64,000 nt of DNA from Lacinutrix mariniflava (GCF_001418015.1 NZ_LIQG01000026.1:186001-250000), one strand, 5' to 3'; positions 51,896-60,112 are shown, counted from the stretch's first letter. The notes: a model not told the origin generated them from the letters alone. Made by a program: numbers and translations.

Positions 51896-51927
51896 AAAAA
51901 GCGAGCCTCATACAAGGCTCGCTTTTT
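51896..51927. terminator. Bidirectional terminator (GCGAGCC stem)
   Basis: AAAAAGCGAGCC / GGCTCGCTTTTT, 12-bp stem with an 8-nt loop, between convergent genes. Same core as at 32498 and 33096. Confidence 0.9.
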
Positions 51928-51950
51928 CTACTTAAAAACTAAATAATTAA

Positions 51951-52331
51951 CTACTCTACTACTAAAGTATACTGTGGTGTTTTGTTAAAAGGACAGAAAT
52001 ATGTGTATGTTCCTTTTGTAAGTGTAACTTCTTTTGAAGATTCTGTTTTACCATGTTTTACCATTTGAGATACGTAAGCATCTGCAATGTGGTTTTTTGC
52101 ATCTTTACCGTCTTTACCAGCTTCAATTAATACTAAACCAACTTCTGGTGCTGCATTTGTGTTTGTTACATTAAATACATAAGTTCCTTCGCTTACTGTT
52201 AATGCTTTTTGTGTAAACTCTCCAGCTGTTTGCTCTAATGAGATTGTTTTTACTGCTTTACTCATTTTGTCTTGTGCTCCAGATACAAATGTGAAGGCTA
52301 CTAAAAATACTGCTAATACTAAATTTTTCAT
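51951..52331 (-). CDS. Cupredoxin-like periplasmic protein
   Basis: 126 residues. Signal peptide (MKNLVLAVFLVAFTFVSGAQ), then a Greek-key beta sandwich of cupredoxin type (ISLEQTAGEFTQKALTVSEGTYVFNVTNTN, shown in parts: GTYVFNVTNTN; TLTKGTYTYFCPFNKTPQYTL). The Cys of the copper site is present, but the usual downstream His and Met are replaced (CPFNKTPQY). Copper binding is therefore doubtful. Its upstream region holds a REP unit (52412-52461). Confidence 0.83.
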   Translation of the reverse strand: MKNLVLAVFLVAFTFVSGAQDKMSKAVKTISLEQTAGEFTQKALTVSEGTYVFNVTNTNAAPEVGLVLIEAGKDGKDAKNHIADAYVSQMVKHGKTESSKEVTLTKGTYTYFCPFNKTPQYTLVVE

Positions 52332-52411
52332 AATGTGCTTTGTTTTAATTTATTTGTTATTGTTTAATTCTATTCTTTTTGTTTGAGTTGAGATTTCACA
52401 AAGCATCAAGA

Positions 52412-52461
52412 GCTTCTCGATACGCTTTTTTATGCTTTTACAAAACCACTCGAAGTGACAC
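52412..52461 (+). repeat. Single REP/BIME-like unit
   Basis: GCTTCTCGATACGCTTTTTT ... ACCACTCGAAGTGACAC. One unit of the family at 17141 and 19315, located upstream of the cupredoxin gene and just after the CMD-family gene. Confidence 0.8.
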
Positions 52462-52468
52462 GTTGTAA

Positions 52469-53026
52469 TTATTGTGCTACTGTAAATTTTCCTGCTTCTA
52501 CAGATGGGAAATCTACTTCTGTTTCTGCTATATGGTTTACATAGTTTGTTAATGTGTTAGACACTACATTAAGTACTATTTCTAATATTTCGCCATCGTT
52601 AAAACCTGCTGCTTTTACTTCTGCAATGGCTTCTGTAGATACTTGTCCGCGATTTAATGTTACGGCCTGTGCAAATTGTAATCCTGCTTGATCTTTATCT
52701 TCATTTGCAAAACCTTGGCGACTTTGTTGTGTTTGCTCTTCGGTTAAACCATTCATTTTACCAATTGCTGTGTGCGCAGATAAACAGTAGTTACATGAGT
52801 TTGTTTCGGCAATTGCTAATGCTAATTGTTCACGGTATTTGTTTGAAAAATCACCACTTGCTGTTAATTCTCCTAAACTTAAATACGTTTGTAATGTTGC
52901 TGGAGAGTTTCCAAATACTTTAATAAGGTTTGGTATAAAACCTAATTTCTTTTGTACTGCGTTAAATAAATCTTTAGCTTTTCCTGTTGTTGTTGCTGGA
53001 TCTAATGTTTTAATTCTTGTGCTCAT
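52469..53026 (-). CDS. Carboxymuconolactone decarboxylase (AhpD/peroxidase-related) family protein
   Basis: 185 residues with the CxxC-His motif NSCNYCLSAHTAIGKMNG. Overall similar to the paralogue at 45556 (KLGFIPNLIKVFGNSPATLQTYLSL; EIVLNVVSNTLTNYVNHIAETEV, each shown in part: GFIPNLIKVFGNS, VVSNTLTNYVNHIAE). Likely alkylhydroperoxidase-type thiol protein. It is transcribed from upstream with the zinc-ribbon peptide gene, possibly under AraC control. Confidence 0.93.
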   Translation of the reverse strand: MSTRIKTLDPATTTGKAKDLFNAVQKKLGFIPNLIKVFGNSPATLQTYLSLGELTASGDFSNKYREQLALAIAETNSCNYCLSAHTAIGKMNGLTEEQTQQSRQGFANEDKDQAGLQFAQAVTLNRGQVSTEAIAEVKAAGFNDGEILEIVLNVVSNTLTNYVNHIAETEVDFPSVEAGKFTVAQ

Positions 53027-53093
53027 TGTTTTTGTTTTTATGTTTTTCGCTTTCGCGGAAATACTATTTATGTTTGTTTGTTGTTTTTAACTT

Positions 53094-53192
53094 TTAGTTA
53101 GAACATTTGCATAATTGTTGTTCTGGGTTTTGCTCGTCGTATGTTTGGTATCCCCAACAATTTGGGCATTGTATGTTTTGTATTGTTTTCAT
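53094..53192 (-). CDS. 32-residue zinc-ribbon-like peptide
   Basis: Reading on the minus strand from ATG 53192: MKTIQNIQCPNCWGYQTYDE, then QNPEQQLCKCSN and stop TAA at 53094-53096. Four Cys in CPNC and CKC(S) placement, a small zinc knuckle. It is too short for ordinary ORF calling. Located between the AraC operator/promoter and the CMD gene on the same strand. A similar small peptide before CMD or thioredoxin genes is plausible in Flavobacteriaceae, but I cannot search for it. Confidence 0.65.
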   Translation of the reverse strand: MKTIQNIQCPNCWGYQTYDEQNPEQQLCKCSN

Positions 53193-53226
53193 AATTTTCG
53201 GTTTTTAATATTACTAATTAATTACA

Positions 53227-53287
53227 CTGCAAAGATGCGACGAGAACTTGCCTTTAAAAATGGACAAAAGTTCCTTATGCATGGACA
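53227..53287 (-). promoter_or_regulatory. AraC-type direct repeat and promoter for the zinc-ribbon/CMD unit
   Basis: ATGGACA at 53260-53266 and again at 53281-53287 (21 bp apart) around AAAGTTCCTTATGC. On the minus strand it is followed by a -7-like box CATCTTTG (53237-53230). From the operator edge to the -7 box is about 20 bp, the same as at trxA. Confidence 0.7.
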
Positions 53288-53295
53288 GCCTGTTT

Positions 53296-53625
53296 TTATT
53301 GGGTTACAGCTACTTCTAGCGCGTCTATTTTTAATCTTAGTTCTCTTTCTGTAAGTAATCCTGTGTGTTTATCTGCTACTTTTCCGTCTTGAAAAAACAC
53401 TAGTGTTGGAATGCTTCTTACTTTAAAGTAGGCTGCTAAATCTTGATTTTGGTCTACGTTTACTTTTTTAATAATAACATCGTCGTTTAAATCGTCTGCT
53501 AACTTATGAATGGTTGGCAATAATGTTTGACACGGTCCACACCAGTCTGCATAAAAATCTAATACTACTTTTTTATTGTTTAATACTGTGCTTTTAAAGT
53601 CGGCTTGATTTAATTGAATGTCCAT
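53296..53625 (-). CDS. Thioredoxin
   Basis: 109 residues with the classical VLDFYADWCGPCQTLLPTI active site, NQDLAAYFKVRSIPTLVFF cis-Pro loop and GLLTERELRLKIDAL C-terminus. Cytosolic general disulfide reductase, probably one of several in the genome. It lies directly downstream of the AraC gene in the opposite-facing order of promoters: its own AraC-type operator is at 53698-53725. Confidence 0.94.
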   Translation of the reverse strand: MDIQLNQADFKSTVLNNKKVVLDFYADWCGPCQTLLPTIHKLADDLNDDVIIKKVNVDQNQDLAAYFKVRSIPTLVFFQDGKVADKHTGLLTERELRLKIDALEVAVTQ

Positions 53626-53665
53626 ATGTTTTATAATTTTAGTGTTGTTGTTGTTTTAATTATAG

Positions 53666-53725
53666 TGCAAAGATGCGCTGTAAGTGCCTAGTAATAAATA
53701 GACAAAGGTTCCTTATGCTTGGACT
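53666..53725 (-). promoter_or_regulatory. AraC-type direct repeat and promoter for trxA
   Basis: ATAGACA (53698-53704) and TTGGACT (53719-53725), 21 bp apart, around AAGGTTCCTTATGC. -7-like box CATCTTTG on the minus strand at 53675-53668, 20 bp further in. Same sequence plan as at 53227-53287. Confidence 0.7.
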
Positions 53726-53769
53726 TGCCTATTTTTATTCAGTTTTATTGGGTTTCGAATCGGTAATCT

Positions 53770-53912
53770 TGCGTGAAGGATGGAAGTGGCATCCTTTTTT
53801 TAAGGAGAGGTTACTAATAAAAAGGTAATACTATTGTATTGGAGAGTTGCTAAAATAAATTCAGCTTTAAAAAAAAGATATAACGTACAGCCTGACCTTT
53901 ATGGTCACGCCC
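53770..53912 (+). ncRNA. Structured intergenic element, possibly Flavo-1-like
   Basis: GCGTGAAGGATGGAAGTGGC followed by ATCC and T's forms a GGATG...CATCC hairpin; near the end AGATATAACGTACAGCCTGACC and GGTCACGCCCA form a GACC/GGTC stem. This order (GGAAGTGGCATCC, later AGATATAACG...GCCTGACC...CGCCCA) is one I recall from flavobacterial intergenic RNA elements. No ORF. The strand and the Rfam identity are not established. Confidence 0.4.
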
Positions 53913-53918
53913 AAAAAA

Positions 53919-54758
53919 TTAATAGTCTTTTCTAAATTGAAGTGGTGACTTTGTGGTGGCTTTGGTAAAAAAACGGCTAAAGTATGCCGAGTCGTTAAAA
54001 CCGAGGTCGTAGGCTATTTGTTTTACGGCTTCGTCTGTATAGATGAGTTGGCGTTTGGCTTCTAGGACGATTCGGTTTTTAATGAAATCGCTTGGTGTTT
54101 CTGCGCCTACTTTTTGAAAGTTTTTGGTCAACGATTTTGGCGATAATCCTAACCTATTTGCATAGTCGGTTACGGCGTGTAGCGTTTTGTAATTTTGCTC
54201 GACTAGTGTGCTAAAATCTTTAAAGAGCTTGGTTTCTATGTCGTTTTTTATGGGATGATGTTCTTTTTGTATGCGTACGGAATGGATGATAAATTGCTTT
54301 AAATAGGTTTGCAACATATCGTATTGGGCGGTTTCGGTGTTTTTAAATTCCTCGATAAGGCTTTCTAATATAAAACTAAGTTTTTTAGTATCGTTTTCGC
54401 ATGGTTTTACAAAAGGTGTTTCGTAAACGTTGTTAAAGAGTACACCGTTACAGGCAACTTCTTTATCGTGCGTTTGTATGCAATAGAAATCTTTTACGAA
54501 TGTAATTTTGTATGCTTCTTTTATTTTTTCGGAATCTACCGAGAATACTTGACCAGGAGATAGAAAGAACAATACATTCTCGTTAAAGGAGTAGCTTTTA
54601 AAGTCTATGTTATAGGTGCCTTTTCCTTCTTTAATCCAATATATACTATAGGAATCTACTTGTTCTGGTTTATTAACCACACAGGCTTTTTCGAATTGTA
54701 CGACGCTTAACGAAAAAAGGTCTTTATAGGTATGTACTGATATGTCTTGTATTGCCAT
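53919..54758 (-). CDS. AraC-family transcriptional regulator
   Basis: 279 residues. N-terminal cupin-like sensor (about 1-160) and a C-terminal double helix-turn-helix: HAVTDYANRLGLSPKSLTKNFQ and IAYDLGFNDSAYFSRFFTKA then PLQFRKDY (AraC signature). Ligand unknown. The two 21-bp direct repeats at 53260 and 53698 lie in front of the next two minus-strand units and are the best candidates for its binding sites. It shares a strand with brnQ, 4 bp downstream of its stop. Confidence 0.93.
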   Translation of the reverse strand: MAIQDISVHTYKDLFSLSVVQFEKACVVNKPEQVDSYSIYWIKEGKGTYNIDFKSYSFNENVLFFLSPGQVFSVDSEKIKEAYKITFVKDFYCIQTHDKEVACNGVLFNNVYETPFVKPCENDTKKLSFILESLIEEFKNTETAQYDMLQTYLKQFIIHSVRIQKEHHPIKNDIETKLFKDFSTLVEQNYKTLHAVTDYANRLGLSPKSLTKNFQKVGAETPSDFIKNRIVLEAKRQLIYTDEAVKQIAYDLGFNDSAYFSRFFTKATTKSPLQFRKDY

Positions 54759-54762
54759 TGAT

Positions 54763-56067
54763 TTACGCGCTAATGGTTTTATTAGTCGTAAAAGTTTTGA
54801 TATTTAACACTAAAAATGAAATTAATGCTGGCAAGACCCAACCTAAACTGTGTTTTGCAAATGGTATAATATTAACGACTTGAGCTAATCCTTCTGATGG
54901 ACTTACAAATCCTAACACATCTGGAATACTAAAAATAAAGGTTAATAAAACAACGACTCTAAATACTGTACTTGATGCAAATTTATTTGGCACTGCGTTT
55001 AATAATATAAGTACAATTGTTATTGGATAAATAAATAAGAGCACTGGTAATGCAATTACTATAATAGAGTTAAAATCTAATTGACCAACAATGACACCAA
55101 TAGCACAAGCTATAGTTGCTGTAATTACATAAACGGTTTGAGAATTATTAATTAGGCCTTTAAAATAATCTGCTGTACCAGTTACAACACCTACTGCGGT
55201 TGTAAAACATGCTAAAGCAATTAAAACACTTAGTATAGTATTACCAAAGGCGCCTAATGCTTTTATACTAATTCCTCGTAACAAATCTGAGCGCTGCATA
55301 TCGTTACTTAGTGCGTTATTTAAATCTATTTCTGATCCATAAAACGCACCTACCGCAATAAGTCCTGCGTAAATAATAAACAAACCTAATCCTGCTATGA
55401 GTCCAGATTTTTTAATGAGGTCTTTTTTAGCTTCGAAAGAACTATCTTTTTTTAAATTAATAGATATAATAATTACTGCTCCTACGACTACGGCTGCAAT
55501 AGCATCGAAGGTTTGGTAACCTTCTAAAATTCCTTTTACAATTGGAGCTTCGAATTGTGGAGTGTTAGTAATCATTTGTGCAGAATACAAGCCAATACCT
55601 ATTACTAAAAGTAGCATAATAACTATAAATGGTGTGAGATACTTGCCAATAACGTTTAATATTTTTGATCGGTTTAATGCAAAAAGCAATACTAATACAA
55701 AATAAATACTACTAGTTAATAAAGGTGAGGTTCCAAAATTAGGATGAATTGCAATTTCGTGTGTTGCCGCAGCGGTTCTTGGTGACGGAATGGTAACTGC
55801 TATAACATAAATAAGAATACAATAAATTAAACTAAAAGCTGGTGATACCTTTTTACCAAAATCGTATAAAGTACCTTGCAATTTAGCATGTGCATAAATA
55901 CCTATTATAGGTATAGCAACTGCTGTAATCATGAATCCTATACTTACCCAAAACCAATTTTCTCCTGCGTTATAACCTAAAAGAGGCGGTAATAATAAAT
56001 TTCCTGCTCCAAAAAAAAGCGAAAACAATGCGAAACTAGTAATTAAAAGGTCTTTAGTTTTGTTCAT
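54763..56067 (-). CDS. brnQ: Branched-chain amino-acid carrier
   Basis: LIVCS-family secondary transporter for Leu/Ile/Val. Start taken at ATG 56067 (MNKTKDLLITSFALFSLFFG) rather than 56088. Family motif LFSLFFGAGNLLLPPLLGYNAG, IPSPRTAAATHEI and 12 hydrophobic helices across 434 residues. Inner membrane. The AraC gene starts 4 bp after its stop, so both may be on one transcript; amino-acid control is not proven. Confidence 0.95.
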   Translation of the reverse strand: MNKTKDLLITSFALFSLFFGAGNLLLPPLLGYNAGENWFWVSIGFMITAVAIPIIGIYAHAKLQGTLYDFGKKVSPAFSLIYCILIYVIAVTIPSPRTAAATHEIAIHPNFGTSPLLTSSIYFVLVLLFALNRSKILNVIGKYLTPFIVIMLLLVIGIGLYSAQMITNTPQFEAPIVKGILEGYQTFDAIAAVVVGAVIIISINLKKDSSFEAKKDLIKKSGLIAGLGLFIIYAGLIAVGAFYGSEIDLNNALSNDMQRSDLLRGISIKALGAFGNTILSVLIALACFTTAVGVVTGTADYFKGLINNSQTVYVITATIACAIGVIVGQLDFNSIIVIALPVLLFIYPITIVLILLNAVPNKFASSTVFRVVVLLTFIFSIPDVLGFVSPSEGLAQVVNIIPFAKHSLGWVLPALISFLVLNIKTFTTNKTISA

Positions 56068-56092
56068 TTTTAATAAAATACTAAGCATAGCT

Positions 56093-56122
56093 TTTGGTTA
56101 GCAAAGCGCTTAATTATATTTG
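56093..56122 (+). promoter_or_regulatory. Promoter of the alpha/beta-hydrolase gene
   Basis: TTTG (56093-56096), 18-nt spacer, TATATTTG (56115-56122); 16 nt to the ATG at 56139. Confidence 0.65.
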
Positions 56123-56138
56123 TCTAATATACTTTAAA

Positions 56139-56912
56139 ATGATATTAGAATACAAAGGCATAGACGTTTTTTACACAGACCAAGGTAAAGGTTCTGTAGT
56201 TGTTTTGCTTCATGGGTTTCTTGAAGACAGCTCGATGTGGCAAAATGTGGCATCAGAACTCGTTGAAAAAAACAGAGTTATTACTATAGATTTATTAGGT
56301 CACGGTAAAACAGGCTGTTTAGGTTATGTGCATAAAATGGAAGATATGGCTGCTGCTGTTTATGCTGTTTTGAGGCATTTAAAACTAAAAAAATACGTTT
56401 TTATAGGTCATTCTATGGGTGGTTATGTGGCTTTAGCTTTTGCTAAATTATATCCTGACAGTATTAAAGGTTTATGTTTATTAAATTCTACTTACCAAGA
56501 AGATGATAAAGACAGAAAACAATTAAGAGCACGTGCTAATAAAATGGCACAAAGCAATTATGAGAATATGGTACGCATGAGTTTTGCTAATCTTTTTAGT
56601 GTTGAAAGTAAGTTAAAACATATTGAAGCCTATAACAACGCCTTAGAAGTCGCGCTTAAAACACCTGTTCAAGGTTATATGGCTGCTAATGAAGGGATGC
56701 GTTTACGTGAGGATTCTTCAATATTCTTTGCTGAAGCTCCCTTTAAAAAAATTATTTTATTAGGTGAGAAAGACACTATTTTAAACACTGAAGAGATACT
56801 ATTGTTTACTGATAAACATAATATTGAAACGTTCGTTTTTTCTGAAGGACACATGAGTCACATAGAAAACAAGAAAGAAGTAAATAAAAAATTATTGTTT
56901 TTTATCGAATAA
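56139..56912 (+). CDS. Alpha/beta-hydrolase fold protein
   Basis: Start at ATG 56139 (MILEYKGIDVFYTDQGKG). 257 residues with HGFLEDSSMW (oxyanion), DLLGHGKT, nucleophile elbow FIGHSMGGYVALAFAK, Asp in LLGEKDTILN and a C-terminal His in SEGHMSHIENK. Closest type: MenH/BioH or haloperoxidase-like esterases. No signal peptide, so cytosolic. Substrate unknown. Confidence 0.9.
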   Translation: MILEYKGIDVFYTDQGKGSVVVLLHGFLEDSSMWQNVASELVEKNRVITIDLLGHGKTGCLGYVHKMEDMAAAVYAVLRHLKLKKYVFIGHSMGGYVALAFAKLYPDSIKGLCLLNSTYQEDDKDRKQLRARANKMAQSNYENMVRMSFANLFSVESKLKHIEAYNNALEVALKTPVQGYMAANEGMRLREDSSIFFAEAPFKKIILLGEKDTILNTEEILLFTDKHNIETFVFSEGHMSHIENKKEVNKKLLFFIE

Positions 56913-57013
56913 AACTACGTTTTGACGGATATTTGATTTTTTTAATTATCTTTAACCTCTTAACAATCAACCTTAAGAGTAATTTTACTTAAAAAACCGC
57001 AATAACCACATCT

Positions 57014-57250
57014 ATGTTCTGTAAACTATTTGGCCATAAATACGAAGTTTCTAAAAAAATCACGTATCACGTAAAGGAGTATAAATGCACTAAATGCAGC
57101 AGGCAATTAACGACAAGTGGAAATGGCCAATTGGTAGAATTAACGCCAAAATATAAAGAGATAAACTCAATTTTAAATAACATATACAATAAAAGACAGG
57201 CAAAACTTCGCAGAGAAGAATTACATATTGCTTATAAAATGACGTCTTAG
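57014..57250 (+). CDS. Small zinc-ribbon-like protein
   Basis: 78 residues: MFCKLFGHKYEVSKK with a Cys-His pair, KEYKCTKCSRQLT with CxxC; together one plausible zinc site (Cys3, His8, Cys25, Cys28 by approximate count). The rest is basic and helical (INSILNNIYNKRQAKLRREELH). Such small DUF1660-like proteins are common in Bacteroidota. Function unknown; transcribed alone. Confidence 0.75.
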   Translation: MFCKLFGHKYEVSKKITYHVKEYKCTKCSRQLTTSGNGQLVELTPKYKEINSILNNIYNKRQAKLRREELHIAYKMTS

Positions 57251-57303
57251 TAAAATAGAATGCTTTCGTTTCCTTAAAACATTACTAAATATTCGAAAAA
57301 ATC

Positions 57304-58350
57304 TTAACTATCAAAGTTTTTCCAGCCTTGTGCTTGCAATGGTATTTTTGTTTCACCTCTAGTTACTAGATTTGCACCAATACTTTTATCTGTAATATAT
57401 CCAATAACCGTTAAATGAGGATTGGCTTTTATCTTCGGGAAATCTTCTTGAGAAATTGTCATTAATAACTCGTAATCCTCACCTCCATTTAATACTACAG
57501 TTGTGCTGTCCATATCAAATTCTTCGCAAGTTGAAATAACCTGTGGATCAAGAGGTAGTTTTTCTTCGTATAAATCGCAACCAACATCACTTGCCTTACA
57601 AATGTGCAAAATTTCTGAAGATAAACCGTCACTCACATCAATCATCGACGTTGGTTTTACGTCTAAATCTTTCAGTAATTTAATAATATCAACTCTAGCT
57701 TCAGGTTTTAATTGACGTTCCATAACGTAAGTATAAGCATCCAAATCTGGCTGATTATTAGGATTTACTTTAAACACTTCTTTTTCACGTTCTAAAATTT
57801 GAAGACCCATATAAGCACCGCCCAAATCTCCTGTTACAACAAGTAAATCGTTTGGCTTTGCTCCTTTTCTATAAACTACGTCTTCGGTATTTACTTTACC
57901 AATTGCTGTTATAGAAATTATTAATCCTGCCGTAGAAGATGTTGTATCTCCACCAACAACATCAACATTATATATTTTTGCTGCCAAGGCTATACCTTCA
58001 TAAAGCTCTTCTAAAGCCTCTAAAGGAAAACGATTAGAAACGGCTATTGATACTGTAATTTGAGTAGCCTCGGCATTCATAGCATAAACATCAGATAGAT
58101 TTACAACCACAGCTTTATACCCTAAATGTTTTAGTGGTGCATAACTTAAATCGAAATGCACACCTTCCACTAACATGTCTGTAGTCACTACAATTTGCTT
58201 GCTTTTAAAATCTAAAACAGCAGCATCGTCTCCAATACTTGTTATAGTAGATTCTTGTTTAACCTCAAACTGCTTAGTAAGATGGTCTATAAGTCCAAAT
58301 TCTCCTAATTCACTTAATGGTGTACGTGCTTGATTTTTATCTTCTATCAT
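57304..58350 (-). CDS. thiL: Thiamine-monophosphate kinase
   Basis: Last step of thiamine-diphosphate synthesis: ThMP + ATP to TPP + ADP. PurM-like fold with IGDDAAVLDF, TTDMLVEGVHFDL, AVVVNLSDVYAMNAEATQ, VGGDTTSS, SMIDVSDGLSSE and LNGGEDYELL. 348 residues is normal. Start MIEDKNQARTPLSELGEFGL fits the Bacteroidota family. A -7 box ends 4 nt before the ATG. Confidence 0.96.
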   Translation of the reverse strand: MIEDKNQARTPLSELGEFGLIDHLTKQFEVKQESTITSIGDDAAVLDFKSKQIVVTTDMLVEGVHFDLSYAPLKHLGYKAVVVNLSDVYAMNAEATQITVSIAVSNRFPLEALEELYEGIALAAKIYNVDVVGGDTTSSTAGLIISITAIGKVNTEDVVYRKGAKPNDLLVVTGDLGGAYMGLQILEREKEVFKVNPNNQPDLDAYTYVMERQLKPEARVDIIKLLKDLDVKPTSMIDVSDGLSSEILHICKASDVGCDLYEEKLPLDPQVISTCEEFDMDSTTVVLNGGEDYELLMTISQEDFPKIKANPHLTVIGYITDKSIGANLVTRGETKIPLQAQGWKNFDS

Positions 58351-58354
58351 ATTG

Positions 58355-58388
58355 CAAAAATAAGAAGATGAATTAAAAGTAGTGCAAA
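58355..58388 (-). promoter_or_regulatory. Promoter of thiL; possible leaderless transcript
   Basis: On the minus strand TTTG (58388-58385), 22-nt spacer, TATTTTTG (58362-58355), only 4 nt before the ATG. The predicted +1 would fall inside the start codon region. Confidence 0.5.
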
Positions 58389-58566
58389 ATAACTTTTAAT
58401 TGTTTCTATAATAGAAAGTCATTTTATGTAATACACTAAATAGTTGTTCATTTATAAAAATACTGCAAAAACAGTATCAAAATGCACGTATTTTAACGCA
58501 ATAAACCAACGCTTTATCCTTTTTTTTGCTAATTTCGCAGAACGTATTTTCAAAAAAATAAAGCTT

Positions 58567-60102
58567 ATGCTTAAAAATTACTTTTTAATCTTACTTATTT
58601 CTTTTTCATTCCAGACTTTCTGTCAAGCTCAAACGCCTTGTGATACAGCAACAGGTTTGGCAGGTCAATACCCTTGTAACGATTACGATTTAATGTCTAG
58701 AATCCCAATAGCCACATTAGCAAGTACTTTGGGTAACCCAGAAGGTAGTGATATTTGGGGATGGACAGATCCATTAAACGGTAAAGAATATGCTATTATT
58801 GGAACCACTAACAGTACTGCATTTGTAGATGTTTCAAACCCATTAAACCCAATTTTTCTAGGACGTATTGAAACCGCAAACGGAAATACTTCTTTTTGGA
58901 GAGATGTAAAAGTATATAACAATCATGCATTTATTGTAGCAGACATTATAGGTGATCATGGCATGCAAGTATTCGACTTAACCATTTTAAGAAATGGTAT
59001 AGATCCAGATCTTACCTACGATGGTAGCCAAGTTTTAAGATATCAAGGAGATGGCGGAACAGGAGATTTAGTTATTGGTAGTTGTCATAATATTGTAATA
59101 AATGAAAACGAAGGTGTAGCTTATTTAGTAGGTTGTGGTTCTGCTAATGGTGGAGGACCAATTTTTATAGACATCTCAAACCCAGCAAACCCAACAGTAT
59201 TAGGAGATTATGCAAGTGGAGGTTATTCTCACGATGCACAAGTTGTAACATATACTGGTCCAGATACAGATTATTACGATCCTGCAAATGGCATAGCAGG
59301 TAAACAAATATACATTGGAAGTAATGGAAACTCAGACAAAGTAGTGATATTAGATGTTACAGATAAAAGCAATATTACATTAATAAACGACTTTACATAT
59401 CCACAGATTAGCTATGCGCACCAAGGCTGGTTTACAGACGATCAACGCTATTTTATATTAGGAGATGAAACAGATGAGCAATCTTTTGGAAACAATACAC
59501 GCACCTTAATCTTTGATTTTTTAGATTTAGACGCAGATTTCTCTAACGCTTCATTAAATTTAATTAATGATTATTTTGGACCAACTCCTGCAATAGATCA
59601 CAATGGATATGTTAAAGGAAATACATTTTATATGGCAAGCTACAGAGCTGGTCTACGCGTATTGGATGTTTCAATATTAACATCCACAAATAATGCAAAT
59701 GCTGAAATTGGATATTTCGATACCTATCCAGCTGATAATAGTGATAACTTTAATGGAGCATGGAGTGTTTACCCTTATTTTTCAAGTGGAAACATTATAA
59801 TTAGCGATATCGAACGTGGTTTATTTGTTGTTAGACAAAGCGGAACATTAAGTATACCCGAAGTTAAATTAGAAGAGAACTTTATATTATCTCCAAATCC
59901 AACAACTTCCATTTCAATATTAAAAGGAGACAAGAATAGTACAATTAAGAGTATCAGAATCTTCAACATTATAGGCCAACAAGTATTTATAAAAGACAAT
60001 ATAAACACTCAAGAATACGTTTTACCAATAAGTAATTATTCTACGGGAGTTTACTTAGTTAAGATTAATAATTTAGTAACAAAAAAATTAGTTGTAAAAT
60101 AA
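58567..60102 (+). CDS. Choice-of-anchor B family protein with T9SS type A sorting domain
   Basis: Start at ATG 58567 gives the signal peptide MLKNYFLILLISFSFQTFCQAQ; the longer frame from 58444 is rejected. Propeller-like body with GSDIWGWTDPLNGKEYAI, STAFVDVSNPLNPIFLGR, SYAHQGWFTDDQRYFILGDE and SCHNIVINENEGVAYLVG, the LVIVD/choice-of-anchor pattern. A C-terminal T9SS domain (about residues 440-511; FILSPNPTTS, IRIFNIIGQQVF, YSTGVYLVKINN) directs export to the cell surface. Next gene is a lipobox-anchored paralogue. Confidence 0.93.
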   Translation: MLKNYFLILLISFSFQTFCQAQTPCDTATGLAGQYPCNDYDLMSRIPIATLASTLGNPEGSDIWGWTDPLNGKEYAIIGTTNSTAFVDVSNPLNPIFLGRIETANGNTSFWRDVKVYNNHAFIVADIIGDHGMQVFDLTILRNGIDPDLTYDGSQVLRYQGDGGTGDLVIGSCHNIVINENEGVAYLVGCGSANGGGPIFIDISNPANPTVLGDYASGGYSHDAQVVTYTGPDTDYYDPANGIAGKQIYIGSNGNSDKVVILDVTDKSNITLINDFTYPQISYAHQGWFTDDQRYFILGDETDEQSFGNNTRTLIFDFLDLDADFSNASLNLINDYFGPTPAIDHNGYVKGNTFYMASYRAGLRVLDVSILTSTNNANAEIGYFDTYPADNSDNFNGAWSVYPYFSSGNIIISDIERGLFVVRQSGTLSIPEVKLEENFILSPNPTTSISILKGDKNSTIKSIRIFNIIGQQVFIKDNINTQEYVLPISNYSTGVYLVKINNLVTKKLVVK

Positions 60103-60112
60103 AATTGTTAAA

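Noticed and set aside
58444-58566. Upstream extension of the first choice-of-anchor B protein
   Set aside because: It precedes a complete signal peptide and lies in AT-rich promoter DNA.
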